Positions 1 to 7,680 of a stretch of 7,680 nt of DNA are shown piece after piece (position 1 is the first letter of the stretch; each line of letters starts with the position of its first letter). The notes beneath the pieces were generated by a model. The model ran no database searches and had not been told where the DNA came from. It saw nothing but the letters and a program-made list of their open reading frames with translations. The position numbers and the translations under genes were made by a program. Source of the stretch: Gemmatimonadota bacterium (GTDB taxonomy: Bacteria; Gemmatimonadota; Gemmatimonadetes; Gemmatimonadales; GWC2-71-9); the NCBI GenBank assembly GCA_003220905.1, contig QHTS01000358.1, positions 1 to 7,680 of the forward strand. The letters are read 5' to 3'.

Positions 1-2089
<2,089 letters not shown>

Positions 2090-2091
2090 CG

Positions 2092-2142
2092 AAGGCACCG
2101 GCCAAGGCGGCGGGGAAGGCGGGCAAAGCTCCTGCCAAGCCG
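2092..2142 (+). repeat. Lys/Ala/Pro low-complexity segment coding the MurB tail
   Basis: Bases 2092-2106 and 2125-2139 each encode Lys-Ala-Pro-Ala-Lys (MurB residues 24-28 and 35-39), separated by AAGKAG. The two DNA copies differ at three third-codon positions without changing the peptide. The composition resembles histone H1-like or disordered basic tails. The segment lies just after the carB stop, so it is not constrained by a second reading frame. Confidence 0.55.
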
Positions 2143-3045
2143 TCGGCCGCGGCCGCGCCGCCCGCTCCGAAGGTCAAGTTCCGCGGGCGGGTGCTCGAGA
2201 GCGAGCCTCTGGCCCGCCACACCACATATCGGATCGGCGGCCCGGCGCGCTACCTCGTCATGCCCGCCGACACCGATGACGTCGCCAAGGCGCTTGAGTT
2301 CGCGCATGACCGCGGGCTGCCGTGGGTGGCGCTCGGCCTCGGCTCGAACGTGCTCGTCAAGGACGGCGGGTTTCCGGGCGTCGCGGTCCGCATCGGGAAG
2401 GGTCTCGACCGGTTCGAGATGAAGGGCGCGACCGCGATCGTCGGAGCCGGTCTGCCGACGCCGCTGCTCGCCCGCCGCACGGCGGAGGCGGGCTTCGCGG
2501 GCGTGGAGCGCTTCATCGGAATCCCGGGGACGGTAGGCGGCGGCGTGTACATGAATGCGGGCGCGCACGGGGCCGAGTTCGCGGAAGTGCTCACGGAAGC
2601 CTCCGTGATGGACGCCAAGGGGAAGATCCGACAGGTGCCGCGCAAGCAGATCTCGTTCAAGTACCGCTCGTCGAACCTCGGCAACGTGATCGTGCTGGAG
2701 GCGAAGCTTGCGCTGATCGAGGAGCCGCCGGCCAAGCTCAAGGAGTTGCAGGCGCGCCTGCTGCGGTGGCGAAAAGCCGGAACGCCGTTCGACCAGCCGT
2801 GCGCTGGCTCGGTCTTCAAGAATCCGGGCGGTCCGCGTACCGCCGGGGCCTTGATCGACGAATGCGGGTTGAAGGGCTTTACCATCGGCGGCGCCCAGGT
2901 GTCACCGCTGCACGCGAACTACATCGTCAACACCGGCAACGCGACGGCGAGTGATGTGCTCAAGCTCATCGAGCACGTGCGGAAGACGGTCGCCAAGAAG
3001 ACCAGTGTCGAGCTGGAGCTCGAGGTCAAGGTGATCGGGGTCTAG

Positions 3046-3636
3046 ATGGCGGAGTTCTTCGTCCACGAATCGAGCTATGTCGACGACGGAGCGCAGGTCG
3101 GCCGGGGCACGAAGATTTGGCACTTCTGCCACGTCATGCCCGGCGCGGTCATCGGCGAGCGCTGCAACCTGGGCCAGAACGTGGTGGTGATGCCCGGCAC
3201 GCGGATCGGCAACAACGTCAAGATCCAGAACAACGTCTCGATCTACGAGGGCGTGACCCTGGAGGACGACGTGTTCTGCGGGCCGTCGTGCGTGTTCACC
3301 AACGTGCTGAACCCCCGAAGCCACGTGTCGCGCAAGCACGAGTACCGGCCCACGCGCGTGAAGCGGGGCAGCTCCATCGGCGCCAACGCCACGATCCTGT
3401 GCGGCGTTACGCTCGGCGAGTACGCGTTCATCGGCGCGGGGGCGGTCGTGACATCCGACGTCCCGGCGTACGCGCTGATGGTGGGCGTCCCGGCGCGCCG
3501 CGTGGGATGGATGTGCCAGTGCGGCGAACGGCTGTCGATCGGCGCCGGAAAGGCCGCCTGCGCGGTGTGCGGCACGACCTATGAGGAGGCGAGCGGCGCC
3601 CTGCGGCCGTTGGCCCAGCCCCGCCACGTCGGATGA
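3046..3636 (+). CDS. wbpD: UDP-2-acetamido-3-amino-2,3-dideoxy-glucuronate N-acetyltransferase (WbpD/WlbB type)
   Basis: The predicted reaction is acetyl-CoA-dependent acetylation of the 3-amino group of UDP-GlcNAc(3NH2)A, giving the 2,3-diacetamido sugar. The 196 residues form a left-handed beta-helix of hexapeptide repeats (for example VIGERCNLGQNVVV at 35-48, RIGNNVKIQNNVSI at 53-66). They include family-typical stretches: IWHFCHVMPGA (24-34), EDDVFCGPSCVFTNV (73-87), NPRSHVSRK (89-97), GANATILCG (112-120) and EYAFIGAGAVVT (125-136). The C-terminus has Cys157-X-Cys159 and Cys172-X2-Cys175, a likely small zinc ribbon also recalled in WbpD relatives. The ATG follows directly after the murB stop (TAGATG), which suggests translational coupling. 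Placement next to WbpE-, WbpB- and WbpA-like genes supports this substrate over the serine, maltose or other hexapeptide acetyltransferases. The enzyme family is very sure; the substrate is inferred from similarity and context. Confidence 0.9.
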   Translation: MAEFFVHESSYVDDGAQVGRGTKIWHFCHVMPGAVIGERCNLGQNVVVMPGTRIGNNVKIQNNVSIYEGVTLEDDVFCGPSCVFTNVLNPRSHVSRKHEYRPTRVKRGSSIGANATILCGVTLGEYAFIGAGAVVTSDVPAYALMVGVPARRVGWMCQCGERLSIGAGKAACAVCGTTYEEASGALRPLAQPRHVG

Positions 3637-3663
3637 CGTATCACGCTTCCGGATGCTGACACC

Positions 3664-4779
3664 GTGAATGTTCCGCTGCTGGACCTCGTGGCGCAGTACC
3701 GGGCGATCAAGGACGACGTCCTGCCCGCCATCCAGGAGGTCATCGAGTCGCAGCAGTTCGTGATGGGTCCGGCGGTGCCGCGGCTCGAGGCCGCCGTGGC
3801 CCAGCTGGCCGGCGCCACGCACGGCATTGCGTGCGCGAGCGGCACCGACGCGCTGCTCCTGCCCCTCAAGGCGCTCGATCTCGAGTCCGGGGACGAGGTC
3901 ATCACCACGTCGTTCACGTTCTTCGCCACGGCCGGGACGATTCACAACGCGGGCGGCACGCCGGTGTTCGTGGATATCGAGCCGGGCACGTTCAATATCG
4001 ATCCGGCGGCGGTGGAAGTGGCCATCACGCCACGGACCCGCGCCATCATGCCGGTCCACCTCTACGGGCAGATGGCGGCCATGGAGCGCCTCCGCGCCGT
4101 GGCGCGCGCCCGCGGTCTCCCCATCATCGAGGACGCGGCGCAGGCGATCGGCGCGCGCCGCATGATCGAGGGGCAGTGGCGTATGGCAGGTGAGCTCGGG
4201 TGGGCCACCGGGTTCTCCTTCTTTCCGAGCAAGAACCTGGGCGCGTGGGGCGACGGCGGGATGATGGTGACGTCGGACGACGCCCTCGCCGAGCGGCTCC
4301 GGAGGCTGCGGCTCCACGGCGGCGCGAAGCAGTACCACCACGACGAGGTGGGCACCAACTCGCGGCTCGACTCGCTCCAGGCGGCCGTCCTGCTCGCGAA
4401 GCTGCCGCACCTGGCGTCGTGGTCCGCGAAGCGACGGGAGCACGCGGCGTATTACACGCGCGGGCTTGCCGATCTCCCGGCGGTCCGGCCGCCGGTGGTG
4501 GACCCCGCGAACGAGCACATCTTTCATCAGTACACGCTGCGCGTCGAGCGCCGGAACGAGCTGCAGGCGCGCCTCAAGAGCCAGGGCATCGGGAGCGCGA
4601 TCTATTATCCCGTCCCGCTGCACCTGCAGCCCTGCTTCAGCCATCTGGGCTACCGGCCGGGCCGCCTGCCGGCGTCGGAGCGGGCGTCCGGCGAGGTGCT
4701 GTCGCTCCCCGTGTATCCGGAGCTGACGCGCGGGCAGCTCGACTGCGTGATCGAGACCATCCGTGGATTCTACCGGTGA
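3664..4779 (+). CDS. wbpE: PLP-dependent sugar aminotransferase, DegT/DnrJ/EryC1 family (WbpE type)
   Basis: It is predicted to transfer an amino group, normally from glutamate, to C3 of the 3-keto-uronic acid nucleotide made by the WbpB-like enzyme. The 371 residues show the family order: PLLDLVAQY (4-12), the substrate and PLP phosphate region CASGTDALLLPL (57-68), TSFTFFATAGTI (82-93), PVHLYGQM (130-137), the PLP-ring aspartate in IIEDAAQAIGA (Asp157), the Schiff-base lysine in FFPSKNLGAWGDGG (Lys190), and NSRLDSLQAAVL. The start is GTG at 3664, with a weak GGAT 9 nt upstream; the next in-frame ATG would remove essential sequence. The 27-nt gap from wbpD is the largest in the window and shows no hairpin. 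Its end overlaps the next start by 4 nt (GTGA). On sequence alone it could aminate another keto sugar; the neighbours decide the call. Confidence 0.9.
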   Translation: MNVPLLDLVAQYRAIKDDVLPAIQEVIESQQFVMGPAVPRLEAAVAQLAGATHGIACASGTDALLLPLKALDLESGDEVITTSFTFFATAGTIHNAGGTPVFVDIEPGTFNIDPAAVEVAITPRTRAIMPVHLYGQMAAMERLRAVARARGLPIIEDAAQAIGARRMIEGQWRMAGELGWATGFSFFPSKNLGAWGDGGMMVTSDDALAERLRRLRLHGGAKQYHHDEVGTNSRLDSLQAAVLLAKLPHLASWSAKRREHAAYYTRGLADLPAVRPPVVDPANEHIFHQYTLRVERRNELQARLKSQGIGSAIYYPVPLHLQPCFSHLGYRPGRLPASERASGEVLSLPVYPELTRGQLDCVIETIRGFYR

Positions 4780-5780
4780 GTCGGCTCAGGCTCGGCGTGA
4801 TCGGCGCCGGGGCGTGGGGCCGGAACCATGTCCGCACGGCCGCGGGTCTGGCGGAGGCCGAGCTGGCGGCGGTGTGCGACACCGACGCCCAGGTGCGCGA
4901 GCGCCTGGTGCGACAGTACCCGACCGCGTACGTCACGGCCGACGTCGCCGACCTGCTCGGCCGGGTGGACGCGGTGGTGATCGCGTCGCCGGCGGCCACG
5001 CACACGCGGTTCGCGCTGCAGTGCGTCGAGGCTGGAAAGCCCTGTCTCGTCGAAAAGCCGTTCGCCTTGAGCATGCGCGATGCGGAGGCCGTGGCGCGGG
5101 TAGCCGCCGAACGCCGCGTGCCGGTGCTGGCGGGCCACCTGCTGATCTTCCACCCGGCGGTGGAGCGGTTGCGGGCGCTGGTGCAGGGGGGAGAGCTCGG
5201 CCGGATCTATTATCTGTATGGTCTCCGCGTCAACTTGGGGCAGGTGCGCGCCGATGAAAACGCACTGTGGAGCTTCGGGCCGCACGACGTCTCGGTGGCA
5301 CTGTACTTGCTCGGGGAGGCCCCGGTGCGAGTAGCGGCGCACGGGAAGAGCTACCTGCAGCCGAAAGTCGAGGACGTCGTGTTCCTGACCATGGAGTTTG
5401 GGAGCGGCGTGCTCGCGCACGTGCAGCTATCCTGGCTGGACCCACACAAGGAACGGAAACTCACCGTGGTAGGGGCGACAAAAATGGTCGTGTTCGACGA
5501 TATGGAGGCGCGCGAGAAGCTCCGTATCTACGACAAGGGCGTGGAACGGCCGCCCGACTACGGGTCGTACGGCGAGGCGCTGTCCGTCCGGGAGGGCGAC
5601 ATCTTCATCCCCAAGATTCCCAACGTGGAGCCGCTCGCCGCGGAGGTGAGTCACTTCATCCGCGTGGCCCGGGGCACGGAGTCGCCTCGTGCGAGCGCGG
5701 AGGATGGCGTGCGGGTGGTCCGCGTGCTGGAGGCGGCCACACGCTCGTTGACCACGGGCGGGGCGCCGGTCCAGTTATGA
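4776..5780 (+). CDS. wbpB: NAD-dependent UDP-GlcNAc-uronate 3-dehydrogenase, GFO/IDH/MocA family (WbpB/WlbA type)
   Basis: It is predicted to oxidise C3 of UDP-GlcNAcA to the 3-keto form, the substrate of the aminotransferase encoded just upstream. In characterised WbpB/WbpE pairs, NADH is recycled by 2-oxoglutarate released in the coupled transamination; whether that holds here is inference. The 334-residue protein begins with a Rossmann fold (GVIGAGAWG; glycines 10, 12 and 15). It carries the family EKP motif (Glu93-Lys94-Pro95) and a FGPHD motif with likely catalytic His170. The C-terminal alpha/beta domain follows (VVFLTMEFGSGVLAHVQLSW). The start is GTG at 4776, sharing GTGA with the wbpE stop. 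The frame is open upstream through an out-of-frame reading of wbpE, but the Rossmann motif fixes the true N-terminus. It ends in an ATGA overlap with wbpA. The family is very sure; the specific substrate rests on context. Confidence 0.88.
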   Translation: MSRLRLGVIGAGAWGRNHVRTAAGLAEAELAAVCDTDAQVRERLVRQYPTAYVTADVADLLGRVDAVVIASPAATHTRFALQCVEAGKPCLVEKPFALSMRDAEAVARVAAERRVPVLAGHLLIFHPAVERLRALVQGGELGRIYYLYGLRVNLGQVRADENALWSFGPHDVSVALYLLGEAPVRVAAHGKSYLQPKVEDVVFLTMEFGSGVLAHVQLSWLDPHKERKLTVVGATKMVVFDDMEAREKLRIYDKGVERPPDYGSYGEALSVREGDIFIPKIPNVEPLAAEVSHFIRVARGTESPRASAEDGVRVVRVLEAATRSLTTGGAPVQL

Positions 5781-7096
5781 GCGCCGCCGCCCAGTCCCCC
5801 GCCGATGTCCTGGTGGCGAAGGCGCAGGACCGCTCCGCGCTGATCGGAATCGTCGGGCTGGGCTACGTGGGTCTGCCCCTCGCGATGGAGTTCGCGCGCG
5901 CCGGCTTCCGCGTGCTCGGGTTCGACGTGAGCAAGGCGGTCGTGGACGGCCTGACCCAGGGGCGCTCCCATGTCCAGGACGTCCCGAGCGCGGAGGTGGC
6001 CCGCTGCAACGAGGCGGGCAAGTTCACCGCGACGACGGACCTGGCGCGGCTGCGCGAGCCCGACGTGGTGTCGATCTGCGTGCCCACGCCGCTCTCGAAG
6101 ACGAAGGACCCCGACGTGAGCTACGTGCTGGCGGCGACGACCGCGGTGAAGCAGACGCTGCGGCGCGGGCAGCTCGTCGTGCTCGAGTCCACGACCTATC
6201 CGGGCACCACGCGCGAGCTGATGCTGCCGGCGCTCGAGGAAACGGGACTGAGGGTGGGGGAGGACTTCTTCCTCGCGTTCTCCCCGGAGCGGGTGGACCC
6301 GGGCAACCCGAAGTGGAACACGCACAACACGCCCAAGGTGGTGGGTGGCATAACGGCGGCCTGTCGGCGCGTCGCGATGGCGATCTACGAGCCGGCGATC
6401 GAGCGCCTCGTGGCGGTGTCCTCCACCGAGGCCGCCGAGCTGGTCAAGATTCTCGAAAACACGTTTCGCAGCGTGAACATCGGGCTCGTGAACGAGATGG
6501 CGATCGTGTGCGACAAGCTCGGTGTCGACGTCTGGGAGGTCATCGAGGCCGCGGCGACAAAGCCCTTCGGCTTCATGAAATTCACGCCGGGCCCCGGCGT
6601 CGGGGGGCACTGTATCCCGCTCGATCCGCATTATCTCGCGTGGAAGATGCGGACACTCAACTATCGTACGCGATTCATCGAGCTGGCAGGCGAGATCAAC
6701 GCCGAGATGCCCGAATACTGGGTCGCGCGCGTGGTCGACCGCCTCAACGAGCAGGGGCGGGCCGCGCGCGGCAGCAGGGTGCTGGTGATGGGCGTCGCCT
6801 ACAAGCAGGACATCGGTGACATCCGCGAGAGTCCAGCACTCGACGTGATCCGCTTATTGCAGCGGCGCGGCGCGGCGGTCTCCTATCACGATCCGCACGT
6901 CCGGAAGCTCAAGGATGAGGCCATCGATCTCGCGTCCCTCCCACTCACGCCCGAGACGCTCGCCTCCGCGGATTGTGTGGTCATCGTCACCGATCACACC
7001 GACGTCGACTACGCCCTCGTGGAGCGGTGCGGGCGACTCATCGTGGATACGCGGAACGCCCTCGCGAAGGCCCGGCGCCGGAGCCAAGAGCGGTGA
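5777..7096 (+). CDS. wbpA: UDP-N-acetylglucosamine 6-dehydrogenase (WbpA type)
   Basis: It is predicted to oxidise UDP-GlcNAc twice at C6, using two NAD+, to give UDP-GlcNAc-uronic acid, the entry step of the pathway. The 439 residues are close to the length recalled for Pseudomonas WbpA. Motifs: a short leader, then GIVGLGYVGLPLAMEF (24-39; glycines 27, 29, 32); CVPTPLSK; ESTTYPGTT; SPERVDPGNP; ENTFRSVNIGLVNEMAI; AAATKPFGFMKFTPGPG; the catalytic-cysteine motif GGHCIPLDP (Cys279); the C-terminal NAD/UDP domain with VLVMGVAYKQDIGDIRESP; and VTDHTDVDY near the end. The segments RSALIGIVGLGYVG, TKPFGF and RESP closely follow WbpA/WecC-type enzymes rather than Ugd. The ATG at 5777 overlaps the wbpB stop (ATGA). 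The frame is open far upstream, but that part is an out-of-frame reading of wbpB. UDP-ManNAc dehydrogenase (WecC) is the main alternative; it is less likely beside wbpB, wbpE and wbpD. Confidence 0.92.
   Translation: MSAAAQSPADVLVAKAQDRSALIGIVGLGYVGLPLAMEFARAGFRVLGFDVSKAVVDGLTQGRSHVQDVPSAEVARCNEAGKFTATTDLARLREPDVVSICVPTPLSKTKDPDVSYVLAATTAVKQTLRRGQLVVLESTTYPGTTRELMLPALEETGLRVGEDFFLAFSPERVDPGNPKWNTHNTPKVVGGITAACRRVAMAIYEPAIERLVAVSSTEAAELVKILENTFRSVNIGLVNEMAIVCDKLGVDVWEVIEAAATKPFGFMKFTPGPGVGGHCIPLDPHYLAWKMRTLNYRTRFIELAGEINAEMPEYWVARVVDRLNEQGRAARGSRVLVMGVAYKQDIGDIRESPALDVIRLLQRRGAAVSYHDPHVRKLKDEAIDLASLPLTPETLASADCVVIVTDHTDVDYALVERCGRLIVDTRNALAKARRRSQER
7080..7083 (+). promoter_or_regulatory. Likely ribosome binding site of the downstream UDP-glucose dehydrogenase gene
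   Basis: GGAG lies 9 nt upstream of the GTG at 7093, within the last codons of wbpA. It supports the GTG as the start, together with the immediate Rossmann N-terminus that follows. Confidence 0.4.
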
Positions 7097-7680
7097 AGGT
7101 CGCGGTCGTCGGCACCGGGTACGTGGGGCTCGTCGTGGGGGCGTGCCTCGCGGAAACGGGCAACGATGTCGTCTGCGCGGACGTGGACGCGGCGAAGATC
7201 GACGGTTTGCGGCAGAACCGCCTGCCGATCTACGAGCCGGGGTTGCAGCCGCTGGTGGAGCGCAACCAACGCGGCGGCCGGCTGCGCTTCACGACCGACG
7301 TCGGCGGCGCCGTGGAGCGCTCCGACGTCATCTTTATCGCCGTGGGCACCCCCCCCGACGAGGACGGCTCCGCCGACCTGCAGCACGTGCTCGACGTGGC
7401 GCGCACGATCGGCCAGCGGATGCGCGCTCCCAAGATCGTGATCACGAAGAGCACGGTGCCGGTGGGGACGGCGGAGAAGGTCCGGGCCGAGATCGCCAAG
7501 TACACGGACAGCACGTTCCACGTCTGCTCGAATCCGGAGTTCCTGAAGGAAGGAGCCGCCGTCGAGGACTTCATGAAGCCCGACCGCGTCGTGGTGGGCG
7601 TCGACTCGCCCGATGCGGCGCAGGTGCTCGGAGAGCTGTACGCGCCGTTCGTGCGCACCGGCAACCCGATCATCTTCATG
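7093..7680 (+). CDS. ugd: UDP-glucose 6-dehydrogenase, N-terminal part (3' truncated by window edge)
   Basis: UDP-glucose 6-dehydrogenase makes UDP-glucuronic acid from UDP-glucose with two NAD+. The frame is open from GTG 7093 to the last base, giving 196 residues of a family length near 430-450. The N-terminus is directly the NAD-binding fold (KVAVVGTGYVGLVVGACLAE, residues 2-21). It is followed by LPIYEPGLQPLV, DVIFIAVGTPPDEDGSADL, ITKSTVPVGTA, and the Ugd-typical SNPEFLKEGAAVEDFMKPDR (150-169). These differ clearly from the WbpA copy just upstream (SPERVDPGNP in the equivalent region), so this is a second dehydrogenase subfamily and not a recent tandem duplicate. The start overlaps the wbpA stop by 4 nt (GTGA). 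The catalytic cysteine and the C-terminal domain lie beyond the window. UDP-glucose is the expected substrate by family; a related hexose nucleotide cannot be excluded. Confidence 0.92.
   Translation, partial: MKVAVVGTGYVGLVVGACLAETGNDVVCADVDAAKIDGLRQNRLPIYEPGLQPLVERNQRGGRLRFTTDVGGAVERSDVIFIAVGTPPDEDGSADLQHVLDVARTIGQRMRAPKIVITKSTVPVGTAEKVRAEIAKYTDSTFHVCSNPEFLKEGAAVEDFMKPDRVVVGVDSPDAAQVLGELYAPFVRTGNPIIFM

Noticed and set aside
3637..3663. Possible terminator or promoter in the only intergenic gap
   Set aside because: The 27 nt contain a repeated GGATG but no inverted repeat, T-run or promoter-like elements. A break in the operon is not supported.
2902..4644. Long open frame of about 580 codons on the minus strand
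   Set aside because: It lies antisense to murB, wbpD and wbpE, whose motifs are unmistakable. Its translation is rich in Arg, His, Asp and Gly with no recognisable domain, as expected from the complement of high-GC codons.
4200..4775. Apparent N-terminal extension of about 190 residues on the oxidoreductase
   Set aside because: This is wbpE read in the wrong frame. The Rossmann motif starts just after the GTG at 4776, which overlaps the wbpE stop in the usual 4-nt way.
5267..5776. Apparent N-terminal extension on the WbpA-type dehydrogenase
   Set aside because: It is wbpB read in another frame. WbpA proteins begin about 25 residues before GIVGLGYVG, which fits the ATG at 5777.
5651..6631. 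Open frame of about 326 codons on the minus strand
   Set aside because: It is antisense to wbpB and wbpA. The translated protein is low-complexity, His/Arg-rich and has no family motif; it is a GC-composition artefact.
5777..7680. Recent tandem duplication of one dehydrogenase gene
   Set aside because: The two proteins share only general fold motifs and carry different subfamily signatures, so recent duplication is unlikely.

Overview
The window is a high-GC bacterial chromosomal segment, with third codon positions dominated by G and C and several GTG starts. It is densely packed with genes, all on the + strand. The sequence does not identify the organism. Base composition, codon use and tight gene spacing would suit an uncultured soil or sediment lineage such as Rokubacteria/Methylomirabilota, a deltaproteobacterial group or Gemmatimonadota, but this is only a guess.

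Layout: (1) bases 1-2089, the C-terminal two thirds of carB, the large subunit of carbamoyl-phosphate synthetase, cut by the left edge. (2) 2023-3045, murB, which overlaps the end of carB and carries an unusual Lys/Ala/Pro-rich N-terminal tail. (3) 3046-7096, four genes that read as a WbpD, WbpE, WbpB, WbpA set: N-acetyltransferase, PLP aminotransferase, GFO/IDH/MocA oxidoreductase and UDP-GlcNAc 6-dehydrogenase. (4) 7093-7680, the start of a second, different nucleotide-sugar dehydrogenase of the UDP-glucose 6-dehydrogenase type, cut by the right edge.

The four wbp-like genes match the known route from UDP-GlcNAc to UDP-2,3-diacetamido-2,3-dideoxy-glucuronic acid. WbpA oxidises C6, WbpB oxidises C3, WbpE transaminates C3 and WbpD acetylates the new amine. 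The gene order is the reverse of the reaction order. The C2 epimerase (WbpI-type) that would give the mannuronic acid form is not in the window. This sugar is a building block of O-antigen or other surface glycans, so the right part of the window is probably the beginning of a surface-polysaccharide locus that continues downstream.

All junctions are overlapping, abutting or at most 27 nt apart, and I see no promoter or terminator between genes. The six genes are therefore probably co-transcribed and partly translationally coupled. The shared theme is the uridine nucleotide sugar pool: carB supplies carbamoyl phosphate for UMP, MurB acts on a UDP-GlcNAc derivative, and the wbp genes draw on UDP-GlcNAc. 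I found no RNA gene, mobile element or CRISPR array, and no stretch over 27 nt without a gene. The enzymes are all of known families. The least ordinary points are the basic tail on MurB nested in the end of carB, and the joining of pyrimidine, peptidoglycan and glycan genes in one run.
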